Positions 42,675-52,271 of a stretch of DNA of 64,000 nucleotides are shown in pieces. This DNA is from Chitinophagaceae bacterium (lineage in GTDB: Bacteria > Bacteroidota > Bacteroidia > Chitinophagales > Chitinophagaceae). A model generated the notes under the pieces. That model worked only from the letters and a program-made list of their open reading frames with translations, ran no database searches and was not told where the DNA came from. Positions within the stretch are counted from its first letter, which is position 1, and each line of letters starts with the position of its first letter. The stretch covers positions 558,001-622,000 of the forward strand of contig JADKKJ010000012.1 of NCBI GenBank assembly GCA_016720565.1, in the 5' to 3' direction. Position numbers and translations under genes: made by a program.

Positions 42675-43508
42675 ATGGCAGAACTTACCGCAATCGCTTC
42701 CCAGGTTCGCAGAGATATTGTTCGCATGGTGCATGGCTCCAATAGTGGACATCCCGGTGGTTCACTGGGTTGTGCGGATTTTCTGACTGCCCTGTATTTT
42801 AAAACCATGAAACACAACCCATCTTTTAATATGGATGGGATAGGGGAAGACGTATTTATACTATCCAACGGACATATATCGCCTGTATTCTATTCTGTAC
42901 TGGCCAGGTCAGGATATTTTGATGTGAAAGAACTTGGAACCTTCCGAAAACTCAATACCCGTTTACAGGGGCATCCGGCCACCCATGAACATCTTCCGGG
43001 TGTTCGCATCGCCTCCGGCTCCCTGGGACAGGGAATGAGTGTGGCCCTTGGTGTAGCCCTCGCAAAAAAATTAAACGCCGATGATCGCATCGTGTATTCC
43101 TTGCATGGTGATGGTGAACTGGATGAAGGGCAGATCTGGGAAGCAGTGATGTTCGCAGCGCATCATAAAGTGGATAATCTCATTTCCACTATCGACTGGA
43201 ACCATCAGCAGATCGATGGCACTACTGAAAAAGTAATGGACCATTTTGACCTGCATAAAAAATTTGAAGCATTTGGATGGATCGTACTTGAAACAGATGG
43301 GAATGACATGGGTAAACTGGTTGCCACCCTTGATGAGGCCAAAGCCAATTGCGGAAAAGGTAAACCCGTTTGCATCCTGATGCATACCATTATGGGTAAA
43401 GGCATCGATTTCATGGAAAACGACCATAACTGGCATGGTGTGGCACCGAATGATGAACAACTGGCGAAGGCGCTGGGGCAGTTACCTGAAACGCTGGGAG
43501 ATTATTAG
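42675..43508 (+). CDS. Transketolase, N-terminal (TPP-binding) half
   Basis: A 277-residue protein matching only the thiamine-diphosphate domain of transketolase: GSNSGHPGGSLGCADFLTAL, HGDGELDEGQIWEAVMFAAH (TPP motif GDGELDEG), DWNHQQIDG and the catalytic-loop HTIMGKGIDFMEN. Many Bacteroidota and archaea split transketolase into two genes, usually adjacent. Here the C-terminal half is absent: the gene is followed by a repeat array and a convergent permease gene. It would need a partner elsewhere to be active. Confidence 0.88.
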   Translation: MAELTAIASQVRRDIVRMVHGSNSGHPGGSLGCADFLTALYFKTMKHNPSFNMDGIGEDVFILSNGHISPVFYSVLARSGYFDVKELGTFRKLNTRLQGHPATHEHLPGVRIASGSLGQGMSVALGVALAKKLNADDRIVYSLHGDGELDEGQIWEAVMFAAHHKVDNLISTIDWNHQQIDGTTEKVMDHFDLHKKFEAFGWIVLETDGNDMGKLVATLDEAKANCGKGKPVCILMHTIMGKGIDFMENDHNWHGVAPNDEQLAKALGQLPETLGDY

Positions 43509-43637
43509 GTTCAAAGTTTAAGGTTCAATGTTCAAGAAACCTGGAACTTTGAACCTTGAACCCGAACCTTGAACCTTGAACCTTGAACCCTGAACCTTGA
43601 ACCCTGAACCCTGAACCCTGAACCTTGAACCTTTAAC
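43508..43637. repeat. Tandem heptamer array, (T/C)TGAACC
   Basis: About twelve near-perfect copies of TTGAACC or CTGAACC (43548-43632) preceded by inverted words GGTTCAAAG and GGTTCAATG. AGGTTCAAAGTT (43508-43519) is the exact reverse complement of AACTTTGAACCT (43545-43556), so a stem can form. It fills the gap between two convergent genes. Confidence 0.85.
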
Positions 43638-44858
43638 TCATTCACTCCTCAACGAATATTCCCTCCTCGCCGCCTGTCTTGCAGGTAGCCAGGCCGCGAT
43701 CATGGAGACCACAAAAACGGTGGAAGCAACCAGCAGGAAATCCGCCCATCTTAATTCAACCGGGAAATAGCTGATCACAAATGATCCCGGCAGAGAGACC
43801 AGGTGGAACTTTATTTGCAGCAGGGCCAGTGAATAAGCAATTCCCATTCCCACACCGGCACCTATCAGTGAAAGCAATAAACCTTCACTGAGAAAAATCC
43901 GTTGAATAAAACTTCGTTTTCCCCCTAAGGCATGAAGAATGGCAATGTCTTTTTGTTTTTCCAATACCAGCATGGTCAATGCCCCCACCATATTAAATGC
44001 GGCCACCACCAGTATCAGCGAAAGCACGCCATATACAAACCATCTTTCCAGCGTCATTACCATATAAAGGCTTTTGTTCTGCTCGTATTTATTCTGAACA
44101 GTAAATCCTTCGCCGAATATTTTTCTTACCTGGCCCCGTATATTATCGGGATCATCCGGATCATTCAATGCGATCTCGATAGCGCCATACTCATCCGGGC
44201 CAAGTGCCATGGCCCTTTTTAAAAACGCGATATTGGTAATGGCATATTTATTATCAAAATCCTGCTGTATGGCAAATGCGGCTGAGGACTGGATCGTATC
44301 CATGCTGATATTCTCCAGGAAATCGATCTTCTCCGATTCATTTTTTTTAGGAAGGAAAATACTGAGCTGGGAAATATTCCGGTCGGCAATGAGGCCCAGC
44401 GCGCCTTCTACGCCTACACCCATGATCATTCTCGGACTATCCTCATCACCCAGTTCATATTCCCCGTTAATGATATGTGCCGCCAGCCCTGTGGTATACC
44501 GGTAATGATCATCCACCCCTTTCATGGTCACGGCCGATTGATAATCGCCATTCTGTATCATGGCCTTTTCTTCCAGCACCATAGAATAATTCCGGATCCC
44601 TTTCAGTCCCTGTAGTTTTTTAAGCTGGTCTTCCGTTACGCGCATTATTCTGGCTTTTTCCGGAATGACTTTGAGATCAGTATAAAAAGAAGAATACAGC
44701 CCTTTTACCAATCCCTCAAATCCATTAAAAACACTAAGCACCAGAATAAGTGCCGCTGTCCCCACCATAATGGCAACAATACTCACCCAGGCGATGATGT
44801 TGATCGCGTTGGTTGATTTTTTTGCTTTAAAATAGCGCCAGGCGAAGAGGAAAGACAA
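43638..44858 (-). CDS. LolC/LolE-family ABC transporter permease
   Basis: A 406-residue inner-membrane permease with the FtsX-like fold: an N-terminal helix (about 19-45), a large periplasmic domain (about 50-270), and three more helices near 275-300, 322-350 and 372-395. This arrangement matches LolC/LolE, which release lipoproteins for outer-membrane transport, or related MacB-type exporters. Start is TTG at 44858 (MSFLFAWRYF), the start of the conserved part. No ATPase gene is beside it. It follows rbfA on the same strand, with a GATTAG element from the rbfA stop to its start codon. Confidence 0.88.
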   Translation of the reverse strand: MSFLFAWRYFKAKKSTNAINIIAWVSIVAIMVGTAALILVLSVFNGFEGLVKGLYSSFYTDLKVIPEKARIMRVTEDQLKKLQGLKGIRNYSMVLEEKAMIQNGDYQSAVTMKGVDDHYRYTTGLAAHIINGEYELGDEDSPRMIMGVGVEGALGLIADRNISQLSIFLPKKNESEKIDFLENISMDTIQSSAAFAIQQDFDNKYAITNIAFLKRAMALGPDEYGAIEIALNDPDDPDNIRGQVRKIFGEGFTVQNKYEQNKSLYMVMTLERWFVYGVLSLILVVAAFNMVGALTMLVLEKQKDIAILHALGGKRSFIQRIFLSEGLLLSLIGAGVGMGIAYSLALLQIKFHLVSLPGSFVISYFPVELRWADFLLVASTVFVVSMIAAWLPARQAARREYSLRSE

Positions 44859-44861
44859 GAG

Positions 44862-44904
44862 GGTTGAGGGTTTAGAGATTAGGGATTAGAGATTAGCGTT
44901 TAGG
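44862..44904 (-). repeat. GATTAG/CTAATC element upstream of the LolC/E-like gene
   Basis: On the minus strand it reads CTAATCTCTAATCCCTAATC then TCTAAACCCTCAACCC, ending 3 bases before the TTG start at 44858 and running through the rbfA stop codon at 44900. Same family and orientation as at 21447-21526 and 25803-25881, with an added CTCAACCC word of the 22896 family. Confidence 0.75.
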
Positions 44905-45274
44905 AGTCGGGGTTTTGTTTTTTTTCTTCCTCGATCTTTTTGAATAATTCTTCCATCTTGAACACATGGTCCAGCGTATCATCCTGGAAAAATTTAAGTA
45001 CGGGGATGCTTCTTAGCTGGTGCCTTACCCGGGTGGCCAGTTCTTTTTTAATATCATGATGTTTTTCCTCGATCATTTTCAGGGTGGCAGCCGCATCCTT
45101 AACCTGGAAAAAACTCAGGTAGATCCTGGCTTCGAGCAGGTCGGGGGTCACTTTTACCGATGAAATCGATACCATACCACCATTTATCATAGAAAGGCCG
45201 AGGCGCTGGAAGATCATGTTCAATTCTTCATTCAGGAGCCCGGCTATCTGTTTTTGTCTTTTTCCTTCTTCCAT
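44900..45274 (-). CDS. rbfA: Ribosome-binding factor A
   Basis: A 124-residue 30S maturation factor with a KH-like fold. Typical features: RQKQIAGLLNEELNMIFQRL at the N-terminus, SVKVTPDLLEARIYLSFF, and a final VRHQLRSIPVLKFFQDDTLD. Ends inside the word repeat of the downstream gene. Divergent from the MsbA-like gene. Confidence 0.93.
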   Translation of the reverse strand: MEEGKRQKQIAGLLNEELNMIFQRLGLSMINGGMVSISSVKVTPDLLEARIYLSFFQVKDAAATLKMIEEKHHDIKKELATRVRHQLRSIPVLKFFQDDTLDHVFKMEELFKKIEEEKKQNPDS

Positions 45275-45353
45275 AGTTGTTTGTTAACCGTTTCGCTTTT
45301 GGGTTAGCGCTGTAAAATTACTTACTTTGCCCCGTTCAATTGATGTAATTCTG

Positions 45354-47180
45354 ATGAAGCAATACGCAAGGATCTTTCAATATCTCCGAAATTATAAGGC
45401 TAAGATCGCCTTCTACTTCCTTTCCACGCTTCTGAGTATTGTTTTCTCTATCGTTTCCATCGGCATGCTGATGCCTTTCCTGAACCTGATCTTTAATGAC
45501 CCCCGCCCGGAATGCGCCGGTTGCGGGAGTATTACCAAGACCAGCAGCAATACGGTGATACGCGCTGTCAATGACTTCCTTTTTCAATCGGTGGAAGGCC
45601 AGGGAAAAATTAAGACCTTAGGACTTATCTGCCTGCTGATGGTGGGCTTTATCATTTTTAAGAACCTGTTTCTATACCTGTCCTATTATATTCTGAATCC
45701 GCTGAAGAACCGGGTGGTGAACCAGCTCAGGGAAGAACTGTATGATAAAGTGCTCACACTTCCAATTGGCTTCTTTAATGAAAAACGGAAAGGCGACCTT
45801 ATGAGTCGCATGACCAATGATATTGCCGAAGTGGAAGGTTCACTGGTCGGAACTTTGGAAGGCTGGATCAGGGATCCGCTTACTATTATCGTTACGCTGT
45901 TCGCTTTATTTATGATCAGTCCGAGACTGACCATTTTTCTTTTATTACTTATCCCTGTTCTTGGTTTGGTCATAGGCCGTATCACGCGTTCCCTGAAGAA
46001 ACATTCGCAGGAAGTGGCCAATAAATATGGAGAGACCCTTTCTACACTGGATGAGACCCTGGGCGGACTCAGAGTTATCAAGGCTTTTACCATTGAATCA
46101 TTACTTCGGGGAAGGTTCCGTAAGAACAATGCAGAATTATTAGCAGCCAAGAATCGTATTGCCTATCGTCGCGACCTGGCCTCTCCCCTTTCGGAGGTGA
46201 TGGGCGTAATGTTATTCTCTGCCATACTTTATTACGGCGGAAGACTTGTTCTGAATAAAGAGATCCCGCTGGAAGCTTCCGCATTCATCGGCTATCTCGG
46301 TATTTTTTACAATATCATCAACCCCGCTAAAGCGCTGTCCACTTCATTCAGCAATATGCGAAAGGGCTCTGCAGCCATTCAGCGTATTGAAGAGATCCTG
46401 CTTACCCCTGTAACGGTAGATGATAATCCTAATGGTATAAAACTGGATCAATTCAAACATAGTATTGAATTCAGGAATGTAAGTTTTGCCTATGATGAGG
46501 CAGTGATCCTGGAGAATATCAACCTGGTAGTAGAGAAAGGCCGTACTATTGCCCTGGTAGGATCCAGTGGTGCGGGTAAATCTACCCTTGCCGACCTGGT
46601 ACCAAGGTTCCATGATGTGACCAGCGGAGCATTGCTGATCGACGGTACCAATATCCGCGATTATTCCCTGTTCTCTGTCCGCAGCCAGATGAGTATCGTT
46701 ACACAGGAACCTATTTTATTCAATGATACGATCGCTAATAATATCCTGCTGGGTAAACCAGGGGCCAGCATGGAAGAAGTGATAGCCGCCGCTAAAGTGG
46801 CCAATGCCCATGAGTTCATCATGAAAAAAGAACTGGGCTATGATACCAATATTGGCGACCGCGGTTCCAGGCTTTCAGGCGGTGAAAGGCAAAGGCTTAC
46901 CATTGCCCGGGCGCTGCTGAAGAACCCTCCAATTTTAATTCTGGATGAAGCCACTTCATCGTTAGATACAGAAAGCGAAAGACTGGTGCAGGATGCGATC
47001 AATAAAATGATGCAGCATCGTACCAGCCTTGTGATCGCCCACCGTTTATCTACCATTCGCCATGCCGATGAGATCATTGTATTGCAAAAAGGCAGGATCG
47101 TGGAAAGAGGCAACCATGAACAATTACTGCAGCAAAATGGTTTCTACAAAAAACTGGTAGACATGCAGGAGGTACGTTGA
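45354..47180 (+). CDS. MsbA-like ABC exporter (membrane plus ATPase domain)
   Basis: A 608-residue half-transporter: six membrane helices in the first about 320 residues, then the ATPase with Walker A VGSSGAGKSTLADL, signature LSGGERQRLTIARALL, Walker B PPILILDEATSSLD, and the H-loop VIAHRLSTIR. This is the MsbA/lipid exporter layout, plausibly flipping lipid A or another lipid. Start ATG 45354; the longer frame starts at a TTG 27 bases upstream, next to the near -7 box TTACTTTG. No other lipid gene adjoins. Confidence 0.9.
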   Translation: MKQYARIFQYLRNYKAKIAFYFLSTLLSIVFSIVSIGMLMPFLNLIFNDPRPECAGCGSITKTSSNTVIRAVNDFLFQSVEGQGKIKTLGLICLLMVGFIIFKNLFLYLSYYILNPLKNRVVNQLREELYDKVLTLPIGFFNEKRKGDLMSRMTNDIAEVEGSLVGTLEGWIRDPLTIIVTLFALFMISPRLTIFLLLLIPVLGLVIGRITRSLKKHSQEVANKYGETLSTLDETLGGLRVIKAFTIESLLRGRFRKNNAELLAAKNRIAYRRDLASPLSEVMGVMLFSAILYYGGRLVLNKEIPLEASAFIGYLGIFYNIINPAKALSTSFSNMRKGSAAIQRIEEILLTPVTVDDNPNGIKLDQFKHSIEFRNVSFAYDEAVILENINLVVEKGRTIALVGSSGAGKSTLADLVPRFHDVTSGALLIDGTNIRDYSLFSVRSQMSIVTQEPILFNDTIANNILLGKPGASMEEVIAAAKVANAHEFIMKKELGYDTNIGDRGSRLSGGERQRLTIARALLKNPPILILDEATSSLDTESERLVQDAINKMMQHRTSLVIAHRLSTIRHADEIIVLQKGRIVERGNHEQLLQQNGFYKKLVDMQEVR

Positions 47181-47304
47181 ACCAATACCCGTTTTCAAGG
47201 ATTTTGGTTAACTTCCTGAATGAGTATAATCATATTATTTAAATATGCAATGAACGGAACTTGCATATTGAATAACCCATTGCGGGAATTCCTAAAACAT
47301 TGAT

Positions 47305-47790
47305 ATGGACCATAAGAACGAACGTTTTCTTGTCAGGGTGAATAATTTTGAATTCAAACTGGACAGGGAACAGGTTGAAGCCTTCGACCTTTTAAAACGA
47401 TCCCCCCAGCAATACAATTTAATCTGCAACCACCGATCGGCTAATGCCACACTTGTGCATGCAGATCATAAAAATTTATTGGTGGAACTGGAAGGACAGC
47501 ATTATTCTGTTGCAATAAAAGATGAGCTGGACCAGGAACTGGACCAATTGGGATTCAGTTCTGCGGCCACCAAACTGATCAGGGAGATCAAGGCCCCTAT
47601 GCCGGGACTGGTGCTTGATATTTCTGTGAGCGAAGGCCAGGAAGTAAAAGAAGGAGAAAAACTGCTGATACTGGAAGCCATGAAAATGGAGAACAGCATC
47701 ATGATACATGGCGATGCCGTGATCAAAAAGATCCTGGTAAAATCCGGCCAGGCAGTAGATAAGGGACAGGTATTAATCGAACTGGAATAA
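47305..47790 (+). CDS. Biotin carboxyl carrier protein of an acyl-CoA carboxylase
   Basis: A 161-residue carrier. The biotinyl domain (about 96-161) has the biotinylation motif EAMKMENS with Lys127, and KAPMPGLVLDISVSEGQ before it. The N-terminal part (1-90) is not the usual AccB linker and may bind the other subunits. It is first in a three-gene operon with biotin carboxylase (9-base gap) and carboxyltransferase (20-base gap). Confidence 0.92.
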   Translation: MDHKNERFLVRVNNFEFKLDREQVEAFDLLKRSPQQYNLICNHRSANATLVHADHKNLLVELEGQHYSVAIKDELDQELDQLGFSSAATKLIREIKAPMPGLVLDISVSEGQEVKEGEKLLILEAMKMENSIMIHGDAVIKKILVKSGQAVDKGQVLIELE

Positions 47791-47799
47791 ATCATCCAA

Positions 47800-49275
47800 A
47801 TGAAAAAGATCCTTGTAGCTAACAGAGGAGAGATCGCGCTCCGCATCATGCGCAGCATTAAAAAAATGGGTATCCGTTCCGTAGCGGTCTACTCCGAGGC
47901 GGATAGAAATTCACCCCATGTGGCATTCGCCGATGAGGCCGTTTGCCTGGGCCCCGCTCCTTCCAATCAATCCTATTTGAATGGCGAGAAGATCATACAA
48001 GCCTGCAAAGAACTGGGCGTGGATGGGATACATCCCGGTTATGGATTTTTAAGCGAGAACGCCTTTTTCGCTGAGCAGGTGGAAGCGGCGGGTATCATTT
48101 TTATAGGGCCTTCCGCGGATGCGATGCGGGTAATGGGATCCAAACTCGCAGCAAAAGAATGCGTGAAGCAATATAATATTCCCATGGTACCCGGTATTGA
48201 TAAAGCCATTGAAGATGTGACTATGGCCAAAAAGATCGCCAAAGAGATCGGTTATCCTATTCTCATTAAAGCCTCTGCGGGTGGTGGAGGAAAAGGCATG
48301 CGCGTAGTGGATAAAGAAGAGGACCTGGCCGAGCAAATGGAAAGGGCCATCAGCGAGGCAAAGTCCTCATTTGGCGATGGCTCCGTATTCATTGAAAAAT
48401 ATGTGACCAGTCCACGGCATATTGAGATACAGGTACTGGCTGATAATTTCGGCAACACCGTTCATTTGTTTGAAAGGGAATGCAGCATTCAACGCCGTCA
48501 TCAGAAAGTGGTGGAAGAATCTCCCTCCGCTGTTGTAAGTGAAGAAATGAGAAGGAAAATGGGCGAAGCCGCAGTGATGGTTGCCAGGTCATGCAATTAT
48601 ACAAGCACAGGAACCGTGGAATTTTTAGTGGATGATAAACTGAATTTTTATTTCCTGGAAATGAATACCCGTTTGCAGGTGGAACATCCTGTTACGGAAA
48701 TGATCACGGGGCTCGACCTGGTGGAACAGCAGATACGCATAGCCCGGGGCGAGCGGCTGGCGTTTACGCAAGAAGACCTTAAGATAAATGGACATGCCAT
48801 TGAGTTACGCGTGTATGCTGAAGACCCCCTGAATAATTTTCTTCCCAGCATTGGTACACTGGAGAAATATATAAAACCTGAAGGGGAAGGCATAAGGGTG
48901 GATGATGGGTATGAACAGGGAATGGCCATCCCCATTTATTATGACCCGATGATCGCTAAACTGGCTACCCATGATAAGGACAGGATCTCAGCCATACAGA
49001 AAATGAAACAGGCCATCCTTGATTATAAGATCGAAGGGGTATCGACCACCATGCCATTTGGGACTTTTGTTTTCAATCATGAAGCTTTTCTTTCAGGTCA
49101 TTTTGATACGCATTTCGTGAAGAATTATTATTCGCCGGAAAAATTACTGGCCAAACAGGAAGAAGATGCGCGGATAGCCGCTATTGTGGCCCTTCGTTAT
49201 TACCTGGAGGATCAGAAAAAACTCAGCCCTGTAGAAAACAAGACCACCAGCTGGAAACGCAGGCTGGCCCATTAA
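47800..49275 (+). CDS. Biotin carboxylase subunit
   Basis: A 491-residue ATP-grasp enzyme that carboxylates the biotin carrier. Seen: KKILVANRGEIALRIMRS, GFLSENAFFA, the glycine-rich lid KASAGGGGKGMRVV, ERECSIQRRHQKVVEE, and EMNTRLQVEHPVTE with the catalytic Glu/Arg. Matches AccC/PccA type. Middle gene of the carboxylase operon. Confidence 0.94.
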   Translation: MKKILVANRGEIALRIMRSIKKMGIRSVAVYSEADRNSPHVAFADEAVCLGPAPSNQSYLNGEKIIQACKELGVDGIHPGYGFLSENAFFAEQVEAAGIIFIGPSADAMRVMGSKLAAKECVKQYNIPMVPGIDKAIEDVTMAKKIAKEIGYPILIKASAGGGGKGMRVVDKEEDLAEQMERAISEAKSSFGDGSVFIEKYVTSPRHIEIQVLADNFGNTVHLFERECSIQRRHQKVVEESPSAVVSEEMRRKMGEAAVMVARSCNYTSTGTVEFLVDDKLNFYFLEMNTRLQVEHPVTEMITGLDLVEQQIRIARGERLAFTQEDLKINGHAIELRVYAEDPLNNFLPSIGTLEKYIKPEGEGIRVDDGYEQGMAIPIYYDPMIAKLATHDKDRISAIQKMKQAILDYKIEGVSTTMPFGTFVFNHEAFLSGHFDTHFVKNYYSPEKLLAKQEEDARIAAIVALRYYLEDQKKLSPVENKTTSWKRRLAH

Positions 49276-49295
49276 TTAATTGCAAACAGCATAAG

Positions 49296-50837
49296 ATGAA
49301 ATCGAAAAAACAGATACTAAGAGATAAACTGGAAGAGGGGAAAATGGGTGGTGGTGCAAAAAGAATTGATGCGCAGCATAAAAAAGGAAAACTCACGGCA
49401 AGGGAAAGAGTGGACCTGTTGATGGACCCCGGCTCATTTGAAGAAGTTGGCGCGCTGGTGGTACACCGTACACGCGATTTTGGAATGGATGAGCAACTAT
49501 TTTATGGAGATGGCGTAGTGACCGGCTATGGTACGGTGAATGGCAGGCTTACCTATGTATTTGCGCAGGATTTCACGGTGTTTGGCGGAGCTTTATCTGA
49601 AACCCATGCGGAGAAGATCTGCCGTATCATGGACATGGCGATGAAGGTGGGTGCACCTCTGGTAGGTTTAAATGATTCAGGTGGGGCAAGGATCCAGGAA
49701 GGGGTTCGTTCACTGGGAGGATATGCCGAAATATTCTTCAGGAATGTACAGGCATCGGGTGTGATACCACAGATCTCCGCCATCATGGGCCCCTGCGCCG
49801 GTGGAGCCGTTTACTCTCCCGCCATCACAGATTTTACGATCATGGTGGAGAACACCAGTTATATGTTTGTTACAGGACCTAATGTGGTGAAGACCGTTAC
49901 CAACGAGACCGTAAGTTTTGAAGAACTGGGAGGCGCTTCTACACATAGCACCCGTTCCGGTGTTACGCATCTTACAGCGCTCAATGATATGGATTGCATT
50001 CTACAAGTGAAAAAATTATTGAGTTATGTTCCCCAGAATTGTGAGGATGTGCTTCCTAAACAACCTTATACCATGGGAGAAGAATTTCGGGAAGAGCTGG
50101 AGACCATCGTGCCTGAATCGCCCAACCAGCCCTATGATATGCGCGCCGTAGTAGATGGCATTTGTGATAAGGATAGTTTCATGGAAGTGCATAAAAATTA
50201 TGCAGATAATATAGTAGTGGGGTTTGCAAGACTGGCAGGAAGAAGTATCGGCATCGTGGCCAACCAGCCCATAAGCCTGGCCGGTGTGTTGGATATTGAA
50301 AGCTCCAGAAAAGGCGCAAGGTTCACGAGATTCTGCGATTGCTTTAATATCCCTTTGCTTGTGCTGGTAGATGTTCCGGGTTTTCTTCCGGGTACTGACC
50401 AGGAATGGCATGGCATCATTACTAATGGCGCGAAATTATTATATGCGTTGAGTGAGGCCACAGTGCCCCGTTGCACCGTTATTACGAGAAAGGCGTATGG
50501 CGGCGCTTATGATGTGATGAACTCCAAACATATTGGAGCCGATATGAATTTTGCATGGCCGGGTGCGGAGATCGCGGTAATGGGAGCCAAAGGCGCTTCC
50601 GAGATCATATTTAAAAATGAGATCGCTGCCGCGGAAGATCCTGCGCAAAAATTACTGGAGAAAGAAAAAGAATACGCCGAGCTGTTCGCCAATCCGTATA
50701 CAGCGGCGGAAAGAGGCTTTATAGATGAAGTGATCGAACCACGTGAGACCAGGCGTAAACTGATCAAGGCATTTGCCATGCTGGAAAATAAAGTGGCCAA
50801 AAGGCCGAGAAGAAAACACGGGAATATTCCGCTCTGA
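49296..50837 (+). CDS. Acyl-CoA carboxylase carboxyltransferase (propionyl-CoA carboxylase beta-like)
   Basis: A 513-residue carboxyltransferase with N and C crotonase-like domains. ARERVDLLMDPGSFEE, GGARIQEGVRSLGGYAE, ISAIMGPCAGGAVYSPA and the acyl-binding DVPGFLPGTDQEW motif are those of PccB/methylmalonyl-CoA decarboxylase type. Together with the two genes before it this forms a complete biotin-dependent carboxylase. Propionyl-CoA is the likeliest substrate; acetyl- or methylcrotonyl-CoA are less likely. Its 3' end abuts the acyl-CoA dehydrogenase. Confidence 0.93.
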   Translation: MKSKKQILRDKLEEGKMGGGAKRIDAQHKKGKLTARERVDLLMDPGSFEEVGALVVHRTRDFGMDEQLFYGDGVVTGYGTVNGRLTYVFAQDFTVFGGALSETHAEKICRIMDMAMKVGAPLVGLNDSGGARIQEGVRSLGGYAEIFFRNVQASGVIPQISAIMGPCAGGAVYSPAITDFTIMVENTSYMFVTGPNVVKTVTNETVSFEELGGASTHSTRSGVTHLTALNDMDCILQVKKLLSYVPQNCEDVLPKQPYTMGEEFREELETIVPESPNQPYDMRAVVDGICDKDSFMEVHKNYADNIVVGFARLAGRSIGIVANQPISLAGVLDIESSRKGARFTRFCDCFNIPLLVLVDVPGFLPGTDQEWHGIITNGAKLLYALSEATVPRCTVITRKAYGGAYDVMNSKHIGADMNFAWPGAEIAVMGAKGASEIIFKNEIAAAEDPAQKLLEKEKEYAELFANPYTAAERGFIDEVIEPRETRRKLIKAFAMLENKVAKRPRRKHGNIPL

Positions 50838-51980
50838 TCAGCTTTTCAGTAATTCGCGACTGATCACCAGTTTCTGTATCTCGCTGGTACCTTCCCCAAT
50901 GGTGCAAAGCTTTGCATCACGATAGAATTTCTCAACCGGGAAATCTTTGGTATATCCATAACCGCCAAATACCTGGACTGCGTCGTTGGCAACACGAACC
51001 GAAACCTCGGAGGCGTAATATTTAGCCATGGCAGATATTTTAGTGACCGACTCTCCCCTGTTTTTGAGATCGCAGGCCTGCAGTATCAATAACTCAGCGG
51101 CAGCTATTTCAGTAGCCATATCGGCCAGCTTAAAGGAAATACCCTGGAAATTAGAAATGGGCTGATCGAACTGGTAACGCTCTTTGGAATATTTCTTTGC
51201 GGCTTCATAAGCGCCCTTTGCAATGCCTAATGCGAGAGAAGCGATCGATATGCGACCACCATCCAGGATCTTCATCGCCTGTTTAAAACCATCTCCCACC
51301 TTACCCAAACGGTTCGCATCTGGAATGCGGCAATTATCAAAGATCATTTCAGCGGTCTCGCTGGCACGCATACCCAGTTTGTTCTCTTTTTTACCTGCAC
51401 CGAATCCGGGTGTTCCTTTCAGAACGATGAAGGCAGTGGAGTTGTCTTTGGCACGCGGTTCACCCGTTCGACAGATCACTACAGCAATATCGCCGGATCT
51501 TCCGTGGGTGATCCAGTTCTTGGTTCCATTGAGTACCCAATCATCGCCATCACGCACAGCAGTACACTTCATATTGCCTGCATCACTACCTGTATTCGCT
51601 TCAGTAAGGGCCCAGGCCCCGATCCATTCACCTGTGGCCAGTTTATGCAACCATTGTTGTTTTTGTTCTTCTGTTCCAAAAGCTAAAAGATGACCGGTGC
51701 ACAATGAATTATGCGCGGCCACACTAAGCCCGATAGAGCCACATACTTTAGAGATCTCTTCGATCACGGCCTTATATTCAAAATAAGAAAGTCCGGCACC
51801 GCCATATTGTTCCGGCACCAGTACGCCCATCAATCCCAGTTTTCCCATTTCATGAAAAAGATCCACCGGAAATTCCTGGCTCTCGTCCCAATCCATGATC
51901 TTAGGACGGATGTATTGATTGGCAAAATCACGGGCTGTTTGTGCTACCTGTTCGGTGATCTCGGAATGCTGAAAATTCAT
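50838..51980 (-). CDS. Acyl-CoA dehydrogenase (short/branched-chain type)
   Basis: A 380-residue flavoenzyme that desaturates acyl-CoA. Motifs: AHNSLCTGHLLAFGTEEQ, GAWALTEANTGSD, WVLNGTKNWITHG, GGRISIASLALGIAKGA and the catalytic Glu in CTIGEGTSEIQKL. Start ATG 51980 (MNFQHSEITEQ); the longer frame adds 21 hydrophobic residues with no family match. Convergent with, and touching, the carboxyltransferase gene, which suggests a common pathway for short or branched acyl-CoAs. Confidence 0.93.
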   Translation of the reverse strand: MNFQHSEITEQVAQTARDFANQYIRPKIMDWDESQEFPVDLFHEMGKLGLMGVLVPEQYGGAGLSYFEYKAVIEEISKVCGSIGLSVAAHNSLCTGHLLAFGTEEQKQQWLHKLATGEWIGAWALTEANTGSDAGNMKCTAVRDGDDWVLNGTKNWITHGRSGDIAVVICRTGEPRAKDNSTAFIVLKGTPGFGAGKKENKLGMRASETAEMIFDNCRIPDANRLGKVGDGFKQAMKILDGGRISIASLALGIAKGAYEAAKKYSKERYQFDQPISNFQGISFKLADMATEIAAAELLILQACDLKNRGESVTKISAMAKYYASEVSVRVANDAVQVFGGYGYTKDFPVEKFYRDAKLCTIGEGTSEIQKLVISRELLKS

Positions 51981-52271
51981 TGGTTGTATTAGTCGGTTAA
52001 TCGTGAGCATGCAAAATAGGGAAATAATGCCAAACACTAACAACTGTTAGTACATTCTTGTGCGTAAAAGGCATCCTGTACTACTTATTGATTTTATCAG
52101 GACGCTCAACTTAAACAGGTGAACAGAAAAGAACCTGCTAATTTAAAATTGATCCTTATTTACCAGTGTTGGGGCTTGCTTTCAATGGCGGTGGTTTTTT
52201 TTATTATGATGGTATCGGCTCTTTTAGGAATTGGAATTTGAGAACGGCTGGCACCCTCGTAACTTTAGGAC

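Noticed and set aside
43508..43637. Possible CRISPR array
   Set aside because: The units are 7-base direct copies without unique spacers; no cas genes nearby.
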